Source: Pyrenophora tritici-repentis
Lineage: Eukaryota; Ascomycota; Dothideomycetes; Pleosporales; Pleosporaceae
Assembly: GCF_003171515.1 (NCBI RefSeq)
Contig: NC_089399.1
Span: 1,488,001 to 1,552,000 of the forward strand
Direction: 5' to 3'
Length of the DNA stretch: 64,000 nt
Shown here: piece by piece, positions 12,006 to 20,228 of the stretch
How the letters are laid out: each line of letters opens with the position of its first letter
How positions within the stretch are numbered: the first letter of the stretch is position 1
Position numbers and translations under genes: made by a program
Notes under the pieces: generated by a model
The model's input: only the letters and a program-made list of their open reading frames with translations
The model's database searches: none
What the model was told of the DNA's origin: nothing

Positions 12006-12443
12006 ATGAAGTTCGGCATCATCGCCATTGCTCTCACTACTGCTATTGTAGCAGGGAGTGCTATCCCCAGTTCTCACTCCATCACTGGTTTCCCCACCTG
12101 CAATGACTTGGACGGGGAGCCGAAAAAGCTCTGCACATATCTCTGCAATACGGCTTGCGATGCTATCAGTGACGGAGACAAGGAAAAGATTTGCATGCTG
12201 GCCTGTGCAGCTGCCGCTTCCAGTCATCGTCCAATCGATGCAGGGGTCGGGGCTAAACTCAGCTCAAGGTCTCGTCCCCACAAAGGCCACAGAGGATGCG
12301 ACGATATCCCGATATATGAGAAGAGAAAGATCTGCAAATTACTTCTAGCCCTCGACTTGGCCTGTGCGAAAAATTGCGAATCTAAGGGAGGAAAGGCCGC
12401 AAAGGATTGCAGAAAAGATTGCGGAAAACCCTACAAGTCTTAA
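12006..12443 (+). CDS. Small secreted cysteine-rich protein (candidate effector), truncated
   Basis: 145 residues. The first about 19 residues (MKFGIIAIALTTAIVAGSA) form a clear signal peptide, so the product should be secreted. The mature part has two related Cys modules. Module 1 (12099-12206) begins TCNDL and contains LCTYLCNTACDAI and ICMLAC. Module 2 (12297-12422) begins GCDDI and contains KICKLL, LACAKNC and DCRKDCGKPYKS. The annotated stop TAA at 12441 falls where the next module copy has CGA, and the same frame continues for another 150 codons (see the adjoining entry), so the present protein is probably a shortened form. No enzyme family is recognised. Size, signal peptide and Cys spacing fit secreted effector-like or antimicrobial-type proteins, but function is not shown by sequence. 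Confidence 0.75.
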   Translation: MKFGIIAIALTTAIVAGSAIPSSHSITGFPTCNDLDGEPKKLCTYLCNTACDAISDGDKEKICMLACAAAASSHRPIDAGVGAKLSSRSRPHKGHRGCDDIPIYEKRKICKLLLALDLACAKNCESKGGKAAKDCRKDCGKPYKS

Positions 12444-12899
12444 TACATTGAGGCTGCGTTTAGGGCTGAACTCACCTCTAGGTCTTCTCCTACTAAGCCT
12501 ACTACTTATAATAATACGCTCCCTAAGGATAGAACGCTCTACAAATTTCTGTATAATAAGACTTATAATGCTCTTAAAGGAGAGGCCTAAAAGAGTTGCA
12601 GAGTGGGTTGCGGAAAATCCTACAAGTCTCGATCCGTCGAGGCTGGGGTTGGGGCTAAACTCACCTCTAGGTCTCCTCCTACTAAGCCTACTACTTATAA
12701 TAATACGTTCCCTAAGGATAGAACGCTCTACAAAATTTTCTGTAATAAGACTTACGATCTTCTCGAAGGAGAGGCCCAAAGGAGTTGCAGGATGGGTTGC
12801 GGAAAACCCTATAAGGGTGGAAAATACAAAGATGGAAAAGACCATAAGTCTGGCCCCATGGATCCCAGGATCGAGATCAATTTACATCGACACCATTAG
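12444..12899 (+). pseudogene. Eroded in-frame continuation with two more Cys modules
   Basis: The frame of the secreted Cys-rich gene goes on after its stop to a final stop at 12897-12899, broken once more by TAA at 12588-12590. Two further module copies lie here: module 3 (12507-12611) and module 4 (12696-12800). They are spaced 189 bp (63 codons) apart, each preceded by a linker with AKLTSRSPPTKPTTYNN or a near copy. In module 3 nearly all positions that are Cys in module 1 are Tyr, and in module 4 most are; TGC/TGT to TAC/TAT is a G-to-A change. The stop at 12588 is TAA where module 4 has CAA. All these are the transition types made by RIP. This is described as found; whether any readthrough or internal start is used is unknown. 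Confidence 0.65.
12450..12830 (+). repeat. Tandem 189-bp direct repeat (two copies)
   Basis: The segment starting GAGGCTG at 12450 recurs at 12639, offset 189 bp, with long identical runs (for example CTACTAAGCCTACTACTTAT and CCTAAGGATAGAACGCTCTAC). A more diverged copy of the linker and module starts at 12237, offset 213 bp. The unit corresponds to one Cys module plus linker of the secreted protein gene, so it is an intragenic coding repeat. Confidence 0.85.
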
Positions 12900-13876
12900 C
12901 GATCGAAGAGAACCTCTAGCCGGCGAACCTACTCGCTAAAAATGCATAGTCCCACGAACAGGACGGAACTATCGGTGATGCTTTACAAGATTGTAGTCTT
13001 CAGTGGCCTTTCTGGCGCTTTTCGTTCAGGGCCACATATGTACGGATGGGATTTGACGAACTAGGGGACTGTGGGGACATATGATGCGAGAGTTGGAGGC
13101 GAGGAAATGGCGAGACTTTCACTGGGTACCTGATGGAACTTTCATGCGAAGGACACAACGTACGCTTTGTGTGGGTATCATAGTAGATAGCTGAGGCAAA
13201 TCTACGACTTGACAAAACAATTGCCGCTGTAAACATTGAGTGACGGATGAAATAGGTAGAGATGTGATATTGTGATATCTTCAGATTCAAATTCGGTGTA
13301 TCGCAAGACCGGGGTGATGTTCCAGCCTCCTACTTATGCAGTACAGGAATTTGGTTAGTTGGGAGTTAAGATCGTGAGGAGTAATCCAGCTTGTGGGAAC
13401 CCGAATACGCTAACTTAATACGGCATCGCGCATTAGCGTGCCTAGCGTACCCGGGTAGTGTCGATTGAGTCCAACTGTCAGATATTCACTCTCATCTGGA
13501 ATACTGATGAAATAGATAATAATGGTGATGATGATTGATTGTGTCTTGGTTCTGTCTACGGTTGTGGGCACACCTAGGGGGTGCCAAGCCTTCCTGTGAT
13601 CCGATTGGCTCTCACAGATGCCAGGTCGCGCTAGTCTAACCCAGCGTCTGTACGCTCTCATCTTCAACAGTGCTATTATCTGACACCAACCTTACGTCTA
13701 CAGAGTAATTTGGAATGATACCTGCGACGCATGTTTACTCGTAGCTTTCTACAAATGTGGATTATCAGTTAATGTTGCAGGCTTTGGTAAGTTCCCATTC
13801 AGATACAGTCCGTGGCACAGCCGATCCTTCTACTTGAAGCGATTACATCAACACAGTCCCTTTAGGGACAATAGCC

Positions 13877-13932
13877 TGCATGCTAATTTTGAGACTAGTT
13901 CAGCCTAGGATAGACCCAGTAGCAATAGTACC
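13877..13932 (+). repeat. Diverged direct repeat, copy A
   Basis: Begins TGCATGCTAATTTTGAGA and ends GATAGACCCAGTAGCAATAG plus TACC. It matches 14463-14519 over about 56 bp. Where the copies differ, this one mostly has A or T against G or C, consistent with C-to-T/G-to-A erosion of an older repeat. Family unknown. Confidence 0.5.
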
Positions 13933-14462
13933 TGAAGAGCCAGCGGAAATCATGTACTTTCTCCCCAGGCTCCATTCGGAACCGGCTCACACAATCCCGT
14001 GACATGGAAAACCTACTACATCCGTGTTTAAATCTCACCTCTCAATTGCCAATAACTGTTCACCGCCGATTTCACAGAGTAAGCAGTCACAATCGCACCG
14101 GAAGTACGAAAGATAGCGCATATCAAGCCAGTATTCAACCTCGGAGATGTGGAGGGAGTTCTTGATCGACCGACGTACTACCTTCCTCAATTTTTGCGCA
14201 CATGATTTCAATCGTGTCAGCACTAGAATTCTTCAAACATGACAAGTCCCTTCGGTTGACCCGGCTAACCCGGCTAACTTTCTATTTTACTTGATCCGAT
14301 GGTGTAATCAGTGCAACAGTCGACGGAGCCGACACTGTATGGCGTCTTCAGAGAACTAGGTGGCCCGTGTCAGATGACTAGCTACGATTCCATCTTGTGT
14401 GGCTAAATGCGGTAGTGCTGCAAGTGTTGCAAGTGTTGATATGTAACCAATGTGGATCAGCG

Positions 14463-14519
14463 TGCATGCTTATTTTGAGATCCGTTCGGGCCGGAATAGA
14501 CCCAGTAGGTAGTAGTACC
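14463..14519 (+). repeat. Diverged direct repeat, copy B
   Basis: Partner of 13877-13932: begins TGCATGCTTATTTTGAGA and carries AATAGACCCAGTAGGTAGTA near its end. This copy is more GC-rich and therefore probably closer to the source sequence. It lies about 210 bp upstream of the ATG of the small secreted gene, so it may be part of that promoter region. Confidence 0.5.
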
Positions 14520-14673
14520 GGCTGGATTTAGACTGATACGACACGGCTGCGTACCCTGCAGCCCGAATAACAGACAGGTATGCGACGAAACGTTCCTCCG
14601 ACTAGCTCTTATTTAAGCTCTGCCCAAGTGCATATGTACTCTACCATCAAAGCATTCACACAACGACTCAAAC

Positions 14674-15106
14674 ATGAAGACCACTACTTTCTCCTCTCTA
14701 TCTTCAGTGTTGCTTATTCTCTCTGGAGCCGCTCAAGTCAACGCACAGGATACACCACGAAACATACCGGCATTTCAACACCCTATGATCATTCATAGAG
14801 GCTGCTGCACTAAGTCTCATGTTTGGTCCTCCATCCAGGACACCATCACCAAGAATGAGATCTGGGGATGGATGGTCTGTGTAGGTATCTTATCATCTCA
14901 ACTTATTATCTTCACTAACTCTATTTCAGTGTACCGACATCTTCGACAAGGACCCTGAAGGTTTCCGGGGCTGTAGACACGACACTTTCTTTGTTGGGAG
15001 AATGGACTTGAGCACTTGGATTGTGGCCCCAAATTCACCCTACGCCAAATGTCCGGACACAACGTTGGGAGCTACTAGATTCATAGTAGATAAACCACCG
15101 ACATAA
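14674..15106 (+). CDS. Small secreted cysteine-containing protein (candidate effector)
   Basis: Two exons, 14674-14880 and 14930-15106, giving 127 residues. The intron is 49 nt with a GTAGGT donor, CTAAC branch site and TTTCAG acceptor, phase 0. The N-terminus MKTTTFSSLSSVLLILSGAA followed by QVNAQ is a typical signal peptide with cleavage near residue 25. The mature protein of about 100 residues has six Cys (RGCCTK, MVCCTD, GCRHD, AKCPD), enough for three disulphides, and many aromatic residues. No family is recognised. It shares the block with the other secreted Cys-rich gene but not its Cys spacing. The gene is intact. A host-interaction role is inference from size, secretion and context only. 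Confidence 0.8.
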
Positions 15107-16608
15107 GTCGAACATTGACCTGGGAAACGCAGGGACACGCCATGGATGGGTGATATACGGGCTATAGTTTGCGCTATTTTAATCATATGATGGCATTTAT
15201 CTCTAAATCATATTCAAGCCCAAGACCAAAGAGTGCATGGAGTGTACTTTGCTGGAGAGTCCTTGGTCTAACCACGGCATGTCATTAATGCAGGGCTACC
15301 AACCACGACAGACGGTATCGATGCAGCTTAGTCGTTCATCAGTTTGCAAAAGGAAACACGCTAGTCTAGTTGATTAGTGTACGGTATTTCTATGGACCTT
15401 GTGCATAGGCGAGACTAGGTACATGTGAGATATGCAGGCTCAGGTGCTGGTTGCTATGGACTAAGTGATGGCGATAGAGTTGTTATCAAACGCGAGCCGT
15501 GGTAGAGTTTGTGTAGTAGCTTATTTGCGGCGCAGATGCTGTGACGTTTCGTGCCGTAGTGGGCGCGGGCCGCGCCTTGGTCGAATCCGGGGCGAAGCAG
15601 CGGCATGGGGCGCTGATTGGCAGGCGCATTCGGAGGGGAAGGTGCGATGAGGTAACGGCGACGAGGATGATTTGGTAGTGCGGTAGGAGAAAATGTACCA
15701 AATCAAAGTCCAACTGCCGGTACATGGCTTCTGGGTAACTGGACTTGTTCTCCTCTGATGCCCTGCCTTGTTCGAATCGTCATGACGGCGCTTCTCTTCC
15801 GCTTTCCGGATCGCGCTGCTACCTTGGCCCCCATGCCTGGCTTAGCAAAACAAGCACGATGAGCTGGCATGTCCATGGATCGTAGCCGTCACCAGCTCGA
15901 CGTCCGCAAGCCTTGCCTCATAGCACTCGCTTGCATGCAGCTCTCTGCACGTCGGTCAGGACGGCTCCACACCAGCAAAAAGTAACGTTTGTTGCATTTG
16001 CTTGCCGGGTCACGGCGTCCGGTTCGCGCCCAAGGAGCAGCAGTACCAAACATCCGCCATTGCTCGGCCGCCCAACTTTCAATGCATATCCAAGCTATTC
16101 CCATTGTCTCGACAGTCACTCTTTTGATCCAATCGCCTTCTGCAGGCGCCGCGCTTCCGCGCGCTGCGGCTGAACAAGTGCTTTCCGTCCGGTGACGTTT
16201 ACTTTGGCCGTGACAGCAAAAGGCGAGGCATTGGACGACAACTAGCACGACGATAACAACGCAGCGCATACGTGCTCACGACTCGCGCATGCCCATACGC
16301 ACATTGGCCATCTCGTCCAAGTGTCGGTGAGAGGTGTAAGTCGACTTGATCCCAGCCACCTCCCAGCCCTTGACCTCCCCAACCACCTCAACGCCATGCG
16401 AACTGCCTGGGCGCACAGCAGCAATGGTTCCTCTGCTAGCCCTCCCGTTGTCTCTGTATCTAATACTATCCTCGAAAGCCAGTTCCCGTGCATTCCGACA
16501 TAAGCACGCGTCACGCGCTGCTTAGTCTATCCCAAGAAATCCAGCCGCTGGGTAACTCGTCCAACGCGGCGGGTGCCCCTTGACGGCGCAAGGGCGATTG
16601 AGCCCTGA
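15107..16608. other. Intergenic region and probable 5' region of the coiled-coil gene
   Basis: No independent gene supported. From about 15500 base composition shifts to GC-rich, and frames on both strands are long but shadow-like (Arg/Ala/Ser-rich). The last 350 bases probably hold the 5' exon or leader of the coiled-coil gene: there are ATGs at 16289 and 16396 and donor-like sites at 16327, 16336 and 16456, but I could not settle which is used. Confidence 0.4.
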
Positions 16609-19050
16609 GTGCAAGTCCCTGACTTCACGTTGACGTCCAGCGGCCCGTCCGAGTTGGCAAATATATTACCCTTCTCCGCCCCAACTTCACGAGACCACGA
16701 CCACGACGCCCCAGCGCTGTTCCCTGAATATCGCACCTCCCTCCAGCTACGCCAGGAGCAAGCAGAAGCCTTCTACCGCACACAACACAACCACTCGAGA
16801 GCATCGAGTTCGACTGGTAGTGGAGTAAACAGCCTCCGCCGGACCCCAAACTTCGAGCGCGCTAGATCTGTCGAGCCGAACCAACAACAGCAGCGTGTCC
16901 GTTTCGAAACACCTCCCTTTGAGCCTCACCCTGCCCTTCGTATCAGCCGACGCACTGCTTCGGCCATACGCTTCGTGCTCGAAGAGGGCTTGCGACTTCC
17001 GCATCCATTTACTCCGGATTTGGTCGAAGAAAACGCCCGCATGTCCGATCTCACGAGCGGCCGCGCTGCCAATGGCGGTGCGCGCACGACTGGCGGTCCT
17101 ATTCCCGTGACTCAGGTTGATCGCTCCAATATACGTACACCAACGCAGATTATGAATGCCAGACGGCAACGTGCTGAGGTCGAGGAACAGAGAAAGGCTG
17201 CCGAGGAAGAGCGGAGGAGAACGAGTGCAGAAAGAAGAGCACAAGCTGTTTCTGGTGTAGCTGGAGCACCAACAATCGAGCCTGGAACCCAGAGACAGCC
17301 CCAACCTGGGCCTCAAAGGGCTGGCGACCAATACGTACAATATCCGGCATCATCTGGTGGAGTGCCACGCCAACCAGAAAGACCGATACCATCCGAAGCC
17401 CAAGAGACCCCGACTGGTGCCTCGCAGTCAAGGCCTAGGGCTGCCTCTCAAGCACAGCAGCAACCTCGACCTGCACAGGCAAATCTAGCAGTGCCCACCA
17501 CGGAACAAAGCAGAAGGCCAGCTGGCTCAGGGCATGCAAGAAGGCCTTCTGGAGCTACGGCCTCAGCACCAGCAGGCCCTTCATCTGCTCCACCACCACC
17601 ACGTCTCACGCCTGGGCCAGGCTCCGGCTCAGCCACTGGCCCACCCCGGGAGTCAACCACTTCAAACTTTCCGCATGCTTTCGAGCGTTGGGAAACTCTG
17701 TCCTCTCATTGGGAAGGACTCACCTCCTACTGGATACGGCGGCTCGAGCAAAACACCGATGAAGTTCGCAGAGAACCATTGGCTCAGCAAATGTCACGCC
17801 AGATCACTGATTTGTCGGCAGCTGGCGCCAACCTTTTCCATGCTGTCGTTGAATTACAGCGATTGCGTGCGTCGTCCGAGCGCAAGTTCCAGAGATGGTT
17901 CTACGAGCATCGCCAGGACCAGGAAAGGGCACAGGAGCGCGAGGCTGAACTCCGCGAACAAATCAACACTGAACATGAGGCGCGTCTTGAGGCTGAGGCA
18001 AACATGGAGCGCATGGCCACAGAGAAGAAGAACGCCGAACGAGCGGTGACAGAGATGAAGCGTGAATTGCAAATCTCCAAGGAGGAAGCGCGTCGAGCTT
18101 GGGAAGAGTTAGGTAGACGGGAGCAAGAAGAGCGTGATCGCACATTCTCCTTGAGGGAAGGGCACCCCACCTTGGTCGGCGGAGTGCAAGTGGTTCCTAT
18201 GGGACAGAACATGGGTCTTTCAGGAAGGGGGCATGGAGAAGACACCTACGCTGGTGCTCAAAGCAGTACTGGCTCAGGTATTGAGCAACACTACTCGTAC
18301 GAAGAAGGGCAATCTCCGACTGGTACAGACCCCTTCACTGAGAGCACCCGACATGCTCGCCGAGACCCTGAGGCTCCTGCACACGTAGCCCAAGGGGCTT
18401 ACGTTCCCTCGGGTGCTGCTTCAAATTCATCATCTCGGCCTGGTGGTTCTAGTTCGGCTACAGAACAATCACTTGTTCCGCCTCCTCTACAGTACCCCTA
18501 CTACGGATCGCAGGCACAGCCAGCTACGACGCAACCAGCCATGTCGCAGCCAGAGGCCTTTTATCAGCAGCCTGGTTCGTACTTGCATAACGAGCCTGAA
18601 TCCAATGTTCCTGAAGATGAGCAGTCATACGTGACGTCTCAAGGAGATGAATCCGAGGCCGATATCGAGTACGCTCTCGACGAGAGGGGCAACTTTATCC
18701 GCGATGACGCTGGGCGCAGGATCCCTTTCCGGTCACTGCAATCGCCAATGTCGGACGAGTATGACGTAGAAGAGGCCCGGCAGCGCGAACTCGAACATCT
18801 ACAGCACTACGGCACGACCGCCACATCACAGGGTGGTTATGCAACCAGTTCAAGCGCAGGGCCTTCACATCCTCAGGGCTACGTTACCGCCGGTGGTACA
18901 CCAGACTACAGCGGCGACGGATACGGCGACGAGTGGGTAGGCATGCGACACCACCATCCCACCAGATTGAGCGATGTCCCCGAAGAAGACGAGAGAAGCC
19001 GGACCTCACCCAGCAGAGCAAGTCAGGCCAGTCGAGGACGTTTGTATTAA
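16609..19050 (+). CDS. Large disordered/coiled-coil protein, 5' end unresolved
   Basis: Open from 16609 to the stop at 19048-19050, about 810 residues. Function not recognised. The frame opens right after an in-frame TGA (16606-16608) with no ATG nearby; the first in-frame ATG is at 17041 (MSDLTSGR). The sequence before it, including RRTASAIRFVLEEGLRLPHP and PFTPDLVEENARMSDL, looks coding and conserved-type, so an upstream 5' exon spliced near 16610-16640 is likely. Layout: Pro/Gln/Ser-rich disorder with a short charged helix (about residues 180-220, RQRAEVEEQRKAAEEERRR), a folded-looking patch (FERWETLSSHWEGLTSYWIR), a long coiled coil (about 420-510), then a disordered tail with a short conserved-type patch (DIEYALDERGNFIRDDAGRR). 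Likely a scaffold or cytoskeleton-associated protein, but that is a guess. Confidence 0.75.
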   Translation: MQVPDFTLTSSGPSELANILPFSAPTSRDHDHDAPALFPEYRTSLQLRQEQAEAFYRTQHNHSRASSSTGSGVNSLRRTPNFERARSVEPNQQQQRVRFETPPFEPHPALRISRRTASAIRFVLEEGLRLPHPFTPDLVEENARMSDLTSGRAANGGARTTGGPIPVTQVDRSNIRTPTQIMNARRQRAEVEEQRKAAEEERRRTSAERRAQAVSGVAGAPTIEPGTQRQPQPGPQRAGDQYVQYPASSGGVPRQPERPIPSEAQETPTGASQSRPRAASQAQQQPRPAQANLAVPTTEQSRRPAGSGHARRPSGATASAPAGPSSAPPPPRLTPGPGSGSATGPPRESTTSNFPHAFERWETLSSHWEGLTSYWIRRLEQNTDEVRREPLAQQMSRQITDLSAAGANLFHAVVELQRLRASSERKFQRWFYEHRQDQERAQEREAELREQINTEHEARLEAEANMERMATEKKNAERAVTEMKRELQISKEEARRAWEELGRREQEERDRTFSLREGHPTLVGGVQVVPMGQNMGLSGRGHGEDTYAGAQSSTGSGIEQHYSYEEGQSPTGTDPFTESTRHARRDPEAPAHVAQGAYVPSGAASNSSSRPGGSSSATEQSLVPPPLQYPYYGSQAQPATTQPAMSQPEAFYQQPGSYLHNEPESNVPEDEQSYVTSQGDESEADIEYALDERGNFIRDDAGRRIPFRSLQSPMSDEYDVEEARQRELEHLQHYGTTATSQGGYATSSSAGPSHPQGYVTAGGTPDYSGDGYGDEWVGMRHHHPTRLSDVPEEDERSRTSPSRASQASRGRLY

Positions 19051-20228
19051 AGATGAAGAGAGACTGGGACGCCGCGGTCTCCACATCCTCCACTTCCCAC
19101 AGGATCGTCGGAAGAGATCGCCGTTAGCCGCCCCGCATAGCCTGTTCATGTTGTCATTTGTATGTGCGCGTCACGCGAGAGAGCTTTCCTTCAAATGTGC
19201 AAATCCGTCTCAATCCCAGTAGTCATGTTCTCTTTCTTCTCCTCGTCGTCATCATCGTCGATTGTGGCGCCATCAAAGAAAAGGAAGAACAAACATTGCA
19301 TAATCAGCGTAATAATCGGCATTTTGAAACATGGATTTTTATATATACCCGCGATGCTGTTGTCGTAATCGTCGTAAACGATGGGATCGAATGTTACCCC
19401 TCTACTACCTCCTCCACTAGTGCGAAACGAAAAGAAACGAGCAAGGGCATGTTGTTGTGTTGCGCTTATACCCCTCCTGCTGCTTTGTAACAGGGACAAG
19501 CATGTTGCTGTGTTTTTCCTCGCGCTGTATCTGGGGCTGTAGAGAAGGATGGAAGGGTAGGGTAGGGTGGTGTTTGTTGTACTATAGTTGTTGTGTTTGT
19601 TTCCTTTCCTATTCTCTTCTTTTCTTTTTTCGAGGTTCTTCTGTCAACATGGTGTTTATCGGGCATTCGCATCGGCATGGGCATGATTGTGTACGTGCAT
19701 GTGTGGCCTGTGAGCTGGGAGACAGACGGACAGTGTTCTTGTTGTCTCCGCCGCAGATGAATGAGGGTGGTAATGAGGGTGGTAACGAGGGTGGTAATGA
19801 GGTTGGGTTGTAGGAGAAAGCAAGGCTGAGTTGAGCTAATGCAATAGCTTCTTTTGAATAGGACTGCCTGCTATTCAATGGGTTGAGTTATGTGACTATC
19901 GCGTATGGGGACCGCCTTCTTATGCTTATAGGGTACAACGAAGATGTTAATGTCCCTCACGGCAACCTCAAGGCGTCACGGGTAATAAGCAGTCATGGTT
20001 ATCATCATGTGTAGTACAGAATTTTGTGAACTTAGTGTGATTGGCTATCTAGTACCTATGCAAGCTACATGCAAGCTACCAAGCCACTGTGAAGGAAATG
20101 TCGTACCATGTCATGAGTCCAAGTGCAAATCAAACGCCGGATAGATGCAGACGTTAGACACTCGCCGTATGAAGCAGGCTACTTAACACTTTTGGGAGAC
20201 GGGGAAAACTGCGGCAGACCAAAGTAGC
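19051..20228. other. Convergent intergenic region with simple repeats
   Basis: Lies between the 3' ends of two convergent genes. It holds a 12-bp tandem (about 19760-19803) and short G-rich runs such as GGTAGGGTAGGGTGG near 19555. No gene or RNA is recognised. Confidence 0.4.
19760..19803 (+). repeat. 12-bp tandem repeat
   Basis: About three and a half copies of AATGAGGGTGGT, one with a T-to-C change. A simple minisatellite without visible coding role. Confidence 0.7.

Larger units (their letters stand above)
12900..14673. other. Gene-poor accessory stretch with repeat relics
   Basis: About 1.8 kb with no supported gene. It holds a diverged direct repeat of about 56 bp (13877-13932 and 14463-14519) and a doubled CCCGGCTAA motif near 14260-14275. 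A minus-strand frame at 14035-14223 is protein-like (SLHISEVEYWLDMRYLSYF) but too short and isolated to call; it may be a coding relic. The end includes the promoter of the next small secreted gene, with a TATTTAAG-like box near 14608. Confidence 0.4.

Noticed and set aside
14035..14223. Minus-strand 62-codon frame with protein-like stretch
   Set aside because: Too short, no exon partner, in a relic-rich region; mentioned only in the intergenic entry.
15560..15800. Short TTCGAATC-like boxes as possible tRNA B boxes
   Set aside because: No matching A box or cloverleaf could be built around them.
15465..16514. Many GC-rich open frames on both strands
   Set aside because: Arg/Ala/Ser-rich shadow translations in a GC-rich promoter-like region; no consistent frame.
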